A DNA stretch of 40,826 nt, taken from NCBI GenBank assembly GCA_945904015.1, contig CAMDPK010000056.1, positions 1-40,826 of the forward strand. Reading direction: 5' to 3'. Positions 36,501 through 40,826 of this stretch are shown in pieces. Position numbers and translations under genes: made by a program. Positions within the stretch are counted from its first letter, which is position 1. Each line of letters opens with the position of its first letter. The notes beneath the pieces were generated by a model, which made no database searches, was not told the origin of the DNA, and worked only from the letters and a program-made list of their open reading frames with translations. Source of the stretch: Candidatus Kuenenia stuttgartensis. GTDB lineage: Bacteria; Planctomycetota; Planctomycetia; Planctomycetales; Planctomycetaceae.

Positions 36501-38590
36501 TGTTCGTGAATCCGTCAGCGAACGATTACCACCTGAGGGCTGGCAGCGCGGCGATCGACGTCGGCGATCCGACCAATGCTCCGGCGACCGACATCTTCGG
36601 TCACGCTCGCCCAGCGGGAGCCGGCGTGGACATTGGAGCCTACGAACACGGCTTCTTGGTGCCTGCGGTGAAAGTGCAGTTCGAGTGGTCCAACATCATC
36701 GGCTACGAATTCATCGGCATGGCCGAAGTCGCGGTCACTCGCACCGGCGACACCGAAGGGACACTCGCGGTCGAAATCAATCATTCGCAAGGCACCGCGA
36801 GCGGCGACGATTACCGAGCGACTCGCGGCTACCTCGTGTTCCAACCGGGCGAGATGCGAAAGACCTTCCGAGTCTTCGTGAACGACGACTCGGCCATCGA
36901 AGAGCACGAGACCGTCCAACTCGACTTGCGAGTCGTCGGTGATCCAACCGGCCTCTTCCCCACCGATCAAGTCGGCGACCCGACGGGGCTGATTCCCGTA
37001 GCTTGGGACTCTGTCCCGAGTGAATCGGATGGGACAGGGGTCGGGACGGAGTCCCAACCTACGGCGATGCCGACCGATCAAGCCACGTTGCACATCGTCA
37101 GCGACGACGCCTGGAAGCCGGGCACATTCCAGTTCGATGCCAAGAGCGTCACGTTCAACGAGTCCGACGGAACCGCGACCGTCACCGTCCATCGAGTTGG
37201 CGGCAGCAGCGGCGATGTCAGCCTGAACTTCGCGACCGATCTCTTCACCGCTCCGAAGCAAGCGACGTGGATCAAGAAGCACACCGACCTGCTCTACCCG
37301 ACTGATCGTGACACGTCCGCAACGGCTGGCAGCGATTACTCATCGACTCACGGCCTCCTGAACTTCGCCGACGGCGAGATGTCGAAGACACTCACGATCC
37401 CGCTCGTCAACGATGACTGGTACGAAGGAGGCGAAGCATTCGTGCTGAAGCTCAGCGATCCGACGAATGGCGGCACGCTCGGCACGCAAAGCGAGATCAA
37501 GGTCCGAATCGAGAGTGAAGATGTGAAACTCCCCGGCACATTCGTGTTCGCCAACGCGGCGTACTCGGTCGTCGAAGGGACGCCGTTCGTCAACGTGACC
37601 GTCAACCGCTTGAACGGCGGCAACGTCGAGGCCAGCGTCCGCCTGTACGAAACGGGAGCCGGCAACGGCTCGACCACCGCTTCGGCCTGGAGCCCGACCG
37701 ACTACAACGGCGTGCCTCAGATGCTGACATTTGCTGCCGGCGAGTTGTCGAAGACGATCAGCATTCCGATCGTCGATGACACGAACACCGAGATCGACGA
37801 AGTCTTCTCGATGCAACTCTACAGCCCGACGAACGACGCGACGGTCGGATCGACACCGAAGACTTTCGTGACGATTCGGGACAATGACACGGGCAGCGGC
37901 CAGTTCGGACTATCGGCCGCGGCGTTCTCCGTCGCCGAGAACGGCGGGATGTTGAACGTCACGATCAATCGAGTCGGCGGCAGTGCCGGCACGACGACGG
38001 TCCAATACCGCACCCTCGACGGAGCCACCGGAATGCCGACCGATCAGAAAGCCTACGCCGGCAGCGACTATTCCTCGAAGAGCGGCACCATCACGTTCGC
38101 TCCGGGCGAGACATCGAAAGTCATCAGCATCCCGATCACGAACGACACGCGGGTCGAGAAGAACGAGTTCTTCACTGTCGAACTTCGCACCCCGACCGGC
38201 GGCGCAACGCTCGGCACGATCACAAAAGCGGTCGTGACGATCGTTGAAGACGACAGCGCGATCGAGTTCGGCACGAGCAACTACAGCATCAACGAGAGCG
38301 CCGGTTACATCACGATCACGCTCGTCCGCAAAGGGAGCATAGTCGGCAGCGCGACTGTCGATCTCAACATCAGCAGCGGCAGCGCGATCGCCGGTGTCGA
38401 CTTCGTTAAGCCAGCTTCTCCGACCGTGACGTTCGCCGACGGCGAGTCCACGAAGACGATCCAAATCCAACTGATCGACGACGTCTTCAAAGAGGCCGAC
38501 GAGTCGTTCTACCTCAGCCTGAGCAACGCGACCGGAGCGAAACTCGGCAGCGCTCTCTACGACAACGTGAAGATCCTGGCGAACGATTGA
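33542..38590 (+). CDS. Giant secreted protein with two beta-helices and Calx-beta repeats
   Basis: A 1682-residue protein. The N-terminus lacks a classical signal peptide but has ETLEERRLLSAEYFV at about residues 35-48, the LEPR-type motif found at the start of secreted planctomycete proteins. Two right-handed parallel beta-helix domains follow (about 40-490 and 630-1040), each beginning with a 'D...GTG..G DPFHTVRRAL..A..GDTI' pattern. Calx-beta domains lie at about 495-625 and then in series from 1045 to the end, each with VA..GT/ LTFAPGE(T/M)xK and a Asp-rich end (I.DDE or VEDDS). Two REP-like elements are translated at residues 535-557 and 1153-1175. It probably binds carbohydrate and calcium outside the cell. 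Confidence 0.88.
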   Translation: MLLTTKLTDWLGLSGNGRTRRKVRGTRVARSETLEERRLLSAEYFVANSGDDWGTGAVGDPFHTVRRALDAAEAGDTITLRNGVYEGGFQIDIDNLTMRSMPGERAVIESPLTQFTDGHQNSVIRYSFDVEGGRLENLEITGGYYYGVMFWDWWDSNFDAGSTHMGASGVTLDGVKVHDTGVDGIKITPGANDITILNSEVFNTGRRTKSSADGIDNNNGDRMIARGNYIHDVPGIGILTSGGTEDSLIEQNFIEDTGGAGIVNGFYTELEWLEPDAKPGHFASIDTVVRNNIVVDAGQAGIGIYGALNAQVYNNTLVNAADNAQAPIQFGGYEMWVSNTTPSYEHIASVNPTVLNNIIVTNPENLTRMIDIREGSITGPLTLDYNQYYGTSTRGVLFIDRNLTGDGTPEQTLSQWQTNYGYDTHSFIADPQLDANWHLTANSPAIGKAIALAGLTHDFDGNSRSDGATDLGADEFNAGANLALPPAPFGAPSLEIAQRSYHDYESNTINVKVVRNGTSTDTVTVQFATMDGSAVGWDSVPTSSAAEDGRDGVPTYDFTHVAGTLTFAPGETEKIVAVQLLGDDVSEGDEHFLFTLRNPTSDGSYPVRLGHQSTASMTIDDEDTPITLHYATKFVSGDGNDANGDGSEANPWHSLQYAADNVGPGDYVIVKPGKYWGFNLTTDGKPDARITFHALAGVEIDEAFPGQQDGINLEGADFVTIEGFYVHDMPRAGLRSVNNDGVILRGNHTDHNTMWGVLTGWSENIIVENNVASQSQVEHGIYISNSADGAIVRNNIVWGNNDSGIQFNADRYLPGDGVHSRNLVEGNVIFENGRGGGAALNFDGVQDSVIQNNLLYNNHATGIVLYVGFAADSSTNNLVTNNTVVMAEDARWALLMTDGSSGNVVTNNILLNKNPNRGSMTVEHNSLPARSDNNIVQDLFQMDGNNGNFSQWQAFSDGMDAHSIVVNLADPPGELGQADPPGSLERLFVNPSANDYHLRAGSAAIDVGDPTNAPATDIFGHARPAGAGVDIGAYEHGFLVPAVKVQFEWSNIIGYEFIGMAEVAVTRTGDTEGTLAVEINHSQGTASGDDYRATRGYLVFQPGEMRKTFRVFVNDDSAIEEHETVQLDLRVVGDPTGLFPTDQVGDPTGLIPVAWDSVPSESDGTGVGTESQPTAMPTDQATLHIVSDDAWKPGTFQFDAKSVTFNESDGTATVTVHRVGGSSGDVSLNFATDLFTAPKQATWIKKHTDLLYPTDRDTSATAGSDYSSTHGLLNFADGEMSKTLTIPLVNDDWYEGGEAFVLKLSDPTNGGTLGTQSEIKVRIESEDVKLPGTFVFANAAYSVVEGTPFVNVTVNRLNGGNVEASVRLYETGAGNGSTTASAWSPTDYNGVPQMLTFAAGELSKTISIPIVDDTNTEIDEVFSMQLYSPTNDATVGSTPKTFVTIRDNDTGSGQFGLSAAAFSVAENGGMLNVTINRVGGSAGTTTVQYRTLDGATGMPTDQKAYAGSDYSSKSGTITFAPGETSKVISIPITNDTRVEKNEFFTVELRTPTGGATLGTITKAVVTIVEDDSAIEFGTSNYSINESAGYITITLVRKGSIVGSATVDLNISSGSAIAGVDFVKPASPTVTFADGESTKTIQIQLIDDVFKEADESFYLSLSNATGAKLGSALYDNVKILAND
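35143..35210. repeat. REP-like pair inserted in-frame in the Calx-beta gene, copy 1
   Basis: The arms 35143-35167 and 35186-35210 are 25-base inverted copies with one mismatch. Each unit is GTAG and then GTTGGGAC-TCT-GTCCCGAC (right unit TCC loop). It encodes VGWDSVPTSSAAEDGRDGVP in the middle of a Calx-beta domain, between DGSA and DFTHVAGTLTF, where a short loop is expected. Confidence 0.9.
36997..37063. repeat. REP-like pair inserted in-frame in the Calx-beta gene, copy 2
   Basis: The arms 36997-37019 and 37041-37063 are 23-base inverted copies with two mismatches. The left unit is GTAG and then CTTGGGAC-TCT-GTCCCGAG; its first stem pair is C-G where copy 1 has G-C, a compensated change. 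It encodes VAWDSVPSESDGTGVGTESQ between two Calx-beta domains. Confidence 0.9.
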
Positions 38591-38613
38591 GACTGCCTCA
38601 CGTCTGCTCCAAT

Positions 38614-38656
38614 GCCCGCCGTCGCAACTCGACAAGAGATGTGGCAGCGGGCTTTT
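38614..38656 (+). terminator. Possible terminator after the giant gene
   Basis: GCCCGC at 38614-38619 can pair with GCGGGC at 38647-38652, followed by TTTT. The stem is short and the loop is long, so this is weak. Confidence 0.3.
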
Positions 38657-38670
38657 CCATTGAACGACGG

Positions 38671-38775
38671 CTAACCGACCGAAGGCGTCACCTTCGCCAC
38701 GCTCAGCCGCCGCAATCGCTCCAACGGCGCGGCGGGTGTCGGAACGGGATCGAGCAAATCAGCAGCCGTGTCCAT
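38671..38775 (-). pseudogene. Remnant copy of the phyH gene 5' end
   Basis: On the minus strand, ATG at 38775 opens MDTAADLLDPVPTPAAPLER, then LRRLSVA and unrelated residues to a stop at 38671-38673 (34 codons). The 83 bases at 38695-38777 match 30228-30310 (start of the phytanoyl-CoA dioxygenase gene) at about 90% identity. The rest of the gene is missing. It is a fragment of a second paralogue or of a duplication. Confidence 0.8.
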
Positions 38776-38807
38776 CGAAGTTTCCCTGGAGTGCGGCGGC
38801 TTGACGT

Positions 38808-38927
38808 AGCCCTCCATCCAATTGAAATAGCGACTCTCAAAATCCAAGAAGAGTCGCCACGAGAGCCGGATGACTGACGGCCGACGGTTGGCGATTCAAC
38901 GCCGTCATTCCAATTGAATGGAGGGCT
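38808..38927. repeat. About 120-base inverted-repeat element
   Basis: The arms 38808-38824 and 38911-38927 (AGCCCTCCATCCAATTG and its near complement, one mismatch) enclose an inner perfect hairpin GCGACTC at 38830-38836 and GAGTCGC at 38851-38857. The left arm is preceded by GT, giving a GTAG start. It may be a MITE-like element or a longer REP relative. Confidence 0.7.
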
Positions 38928-39094
38928 GTGTCGAGCCACAGCACTCCAGGGTTCGGCGTCGAAAACAAAAACCTCCGGAAGGCGGAACGACGAACAGATC
39001 GTCTTGCTTGCCACCGCGACCTGCAAGGGATGCAATTGTCGCGAATGTTGTAGGCCAGAGATTAGCACGACCCCGAAGGCGAAAGACGCCGGCC

Positions 39095-39589
39095 ATGAAC
39101 ACAAACAGTCAGCCGCTTAGTCGTGGCCGCCACATTGCACTCGGAATCAACGGTGCCTTTTGGGTCGCGATCACAGTGTTATTGAGTTGGTTGCCGTGGC
39201 CACCATTTGATCTCGAAGCCTGCTTGATTCGTCATTTCCCAACAGGACATGCCGACCAGTACGACCTTGTGAACGGACTCATCAAACCACCGATCTCATT
39301 GGGCTTGGTTACATGGCTTGGTGCGAGCATTGGCTTCATCATCGCTCGGCGCTACAAGCTGCTTTTGATCAATGTGGTTGGCCCCGTCGTTTCCATGCTG
39401 ATGGTTGCGCCGACGGAGGATTGGAGTGATCCCCAGTGGTTCACAATCGGGGCCTTCTTCTCGATCGGCTGTTGCGTCGGACTGTTCGTTTCCATTTTTG
39501 TCTGGATTGCAAAGTCTTTCAGTTCGTGTTCTCAGACCAATTCAATTCAGCCGCCAAACGGTTCTGAACCAACTCTTCCCCTGCCTTGA
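39095..39589 (+). CDS. Small multi-pass membrane protein, unknown
   Basis: A 164-residue protein with about four hydrophobic segments (ALGINGAFWVAITVLLSWLP, then ISLGLVTWLGASIGFIIA, then LLLINVVGPVVSMLMVA, then IGAFFSIGCCVGLFVSIFVW) and a hydrophilic tail. It is AT-richer than its neighbours. No family is recognised. The ATG at 39095 is taken because the upstream extension is encoded by repeat sequence. The next gene starts 11 bases after its stop. Confidence 0.65.
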   Translation: MNTNSQPLSRGRHIALGINGAFWVAITVLLSWLPWPPFDLEACLIRHFPTGHADQYDLVNGLIKPPISLGLVTWLGASIGFIIARRYKLLLINVVGPVVSMLMVAPTEDWSDPQWFTIGAFFSIGCCVGLFVSIFVWIAKSFSSCSQTNSIQPPNGSEPTLPLP

Positions 39590-39600
39590 GGAGTCTCCCC

Positions 39601-40826
39601 ATGCGAACGATTCTCTCGTCTCTGTTTGTGGTCTTCGCGACATCGACTTGTTTCGCGGCGGAGTTGCCGTTGGTCACGGAGGTTGAGCATCAGCCGCTGG
39701 TGGCGGCGACGGAGCGGTTGCTCGAAGCGTTGGAGTTTGTGGGTGCTCCGTTGCCGGCAGAGGATACGAAGGTGTTGCAGGGGGCGTTGAAGGAGACCGA
39801 CGCCAAGGTCGCGAATCGGACCATCCAGAAAGTGCTCGATGCGCATTGCGTCGTGGGGGTGACGATCAATCCGGAGAGTCGCGTGTCGGTTGTTGAGGGG
39901 CCGGTGGCGAAGCGGCTCATTCAAGGGGGGTGGGCGACGTTTTTGATCAAGGTGCAGAACGATGCGGGGATTACGCCGCAGCTCAAGCCGGAGAGTCCGA
40001 ATTCGGCTCCGCTGTATATGCGAGGCTCGGCGAATGGGCGGCAGAAGCCGTTGACCGACGAGAAGGAAAAACTCGTCAAGCCGGAGGATGTGCCGCATCG
40101 GTTTTTGGACATCGCCATGTTCGACAAGCAGCCGCTGAAGCCGCAGTTGTCGGGGCTGGCGCTGGAGTATCGCATCATTCAGCTTTACTCGCGTGAGATC
40201 GGGCGGCGCGAGGCGAAGCTCGGATTCAATGTTGGGCAGGGGACGCAGGATCTCGGCTTTCGCAATACCGTGCCGATTCTGTTCAACGCGGCTCCGTCGG
40301 TGGAGGTGGTGCTCGGTGTGAAAGATTTCGATGGCGAGCCGACCTCGGCGGCGTTCGTCATTCGCGACAAGCGCGGCAACGTCTATCCGAATCCGGCGCG
40401 GCGGCTCTCGCCCGACTTCTTCTTCCACAATCAGATTTACCGCGCGGACGGCGAGTCCGTGAATCTCTCGCCCGGCGAGTACTCCGTCGAGGTCAGCCGC
40501 GGGCCGGAGTACAACGTGCAAACGCACTCGCTGACCGTGAAGCCGGGAGTCAGTCAGAAGGCCGATTACAAACTCACGCGCTGGACGCATCCGGCGACGC
40601 GCGGCTGGTTCTCCGGCGATCATCACGTTCACGCGGCGGGGTGTGCTCACTACGACAGCCCGACCGAGGGAGTCACTCCGGCCGACATGCTGCGGCACAT
40701 TCTGGGCGAAGACCTCAACGTCGGCTGCGTGCTGAGCTGGGGGCCGTGCTGGTACTCGCAGAAGCAATACTTCGAGGGGAAGACGTCGGCCCTCTCGCGG
40801 CCGAATTACCTGATGCGGTACGACAT
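39601..40826 (+). CDS. PHP/CehA-like metallohydrolase, incomplete at window end
   Basis: The frame opens at ATG 39601 after GAGGAG and runs past the end of the window (at least 408 residues). It has a signal peptide (MRTILSSLFVVFATSTCFAA), a long beta-rich N-terminal region, then GWFSGDHHVHAAGCAHYDSP, the first metal-binding motif (HxH) of PHP-domain phosphoesterases of the CehA/McbA kind. The remaining metal ligands would lie beyond the window. It is probably exported and acts on an unknown phosphoester or ester. Confidence 0.75.
   Translation, partial: MRTILSSLFVVFATSTCFAAELPLVTEVEHQPLVAATERLLEALEFVGAPLPAEDTKVLQGALKETDAKVANRTIQKVLDAHCVVGVTINPESRVSVVEGPVAKRLIQGGWATFLIKVQNDAGITPQLKPESPNSAPLYMRGSANGRQKPLTDEKEKLVKPEDVPHRFLDIAMFDKQPLKPQLSGLALEYRIIQLYSREIGRREAKLGFNVGQGTQDLGFRNTVPILFNAAPSVEVVLGVKDFDGEPTSAAFVIRDKRGNVYPNPARRLSPDFFFHNQIYRADGESVNLSPGEYSVEVSRGPEYNVQTHSLTVKPGVSQKADYKLTRWTHPATRGWFSGDHHVHAAGCAHYDSPTEGVTPADMLRHILGEDLNVGCVLSWGPCWYSQKQYFEGKTSALSRPNYLMRYD

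Larger units (their letters stand above)
38591..39094. other. Intergenic mosaic of repeat fragments
   Basis: This 500-base gap holds the phyH 5' fragment, the end of an element with GGAGTGCGGCGGCTTGAC at 38788-38805, a 120-base inverted-repeat element at 38808-38927, and AACCTCCGGAAGGCGGAACG at 38970-38989 (translatable as PPEGGTTN, from memory a common planctomycete repeat signature). No intact gene is seen. Confidence 0.6.

Overview
The window looks like chromosomal DNA from a planctomycete, probably a Gemmata- or Planctomyces-type lineage. The evidence is high overall GC with AT-richer accessory genes, a DUF1559 protein, two membrane-anchored Ser/Thr kinases with different sensor domains, WD40 repeats, an ECF-type sigma factor directly after a kinase, a giant secreted beta-helix/Calx-beta protein with an N-terminal LEERRLLSA motif (LEPR-type), and many dispersed palindromic repeats. 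I see no tRNA, rRNA, CRISPR array, prophage or intact insertion sequence.

Layout. 1-2.2 kb is a decayed zone: a WD40 remnant, an AT-rich unknown gene on the minus strand, and two remnants of a conserved C-terminal tail. 2.2-11 kb holds ordinary genes: FtsW/RodA, a methylglyoxal synthase remnant, a DUF1559 protein, a XerC/D recombinase, an HtrA protease, a nucleoside hydrolase and an HD-GYP protein. 11-17.5 kb holds an OprO/P-type porin, an AAA ATPase broken by a frameshift, and a three-gene set of AMP-forming ligase, small unknown protein and aldehyde-dehydrogenase-type reductase. 17.5-19.4 kb holds an HNH endonuclease and a YoeB-type toxin-antitoxin pair. 19.5-21 kb holds a YbgC thioesterase and hemE. 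21.2-24.4 kb is a kinase fused to a beta-helix. 24.8-30.3 kb holds a small putative zinc protease, a DUF6580-like membrane protein, a gamma-carbonic anhydrase, an FAH-family hydrolase coupled to a short Hsp70, and a phytanoyl-CoA dioxygenase. 30.4-38.6 kb holds a WD40 kinase, a sigma factor and the 1682-residue secreted protein. The end of the window carries a small membrane protein and the start of a PHP/CehA-like metallohydrolase.

The most unusual signal is a set of palindromic elements resembling bacterial REP/BIME repeats. Each unit has a GTAG (or GGAG) foot followed by a short hairpin, and units mostly occur as inverted pairs. At least six sequence families occur. Some sit at gene ends and supply the stop codon. 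At least three pairs lie inside open coding sequences without breaking the frame: two in the giant Calx-beta gene and one in the phytanoyl-CoA dioxygenase gene. An AT-rich repeat encodes the C-terminal tail of the HtrA protein. This resembles the in-frame palindromic elements of Rickettsia, but with REP-like structure. No REP-associated transposase is visible here, so the mobilising enzyme, if any, would lie elsewhere.
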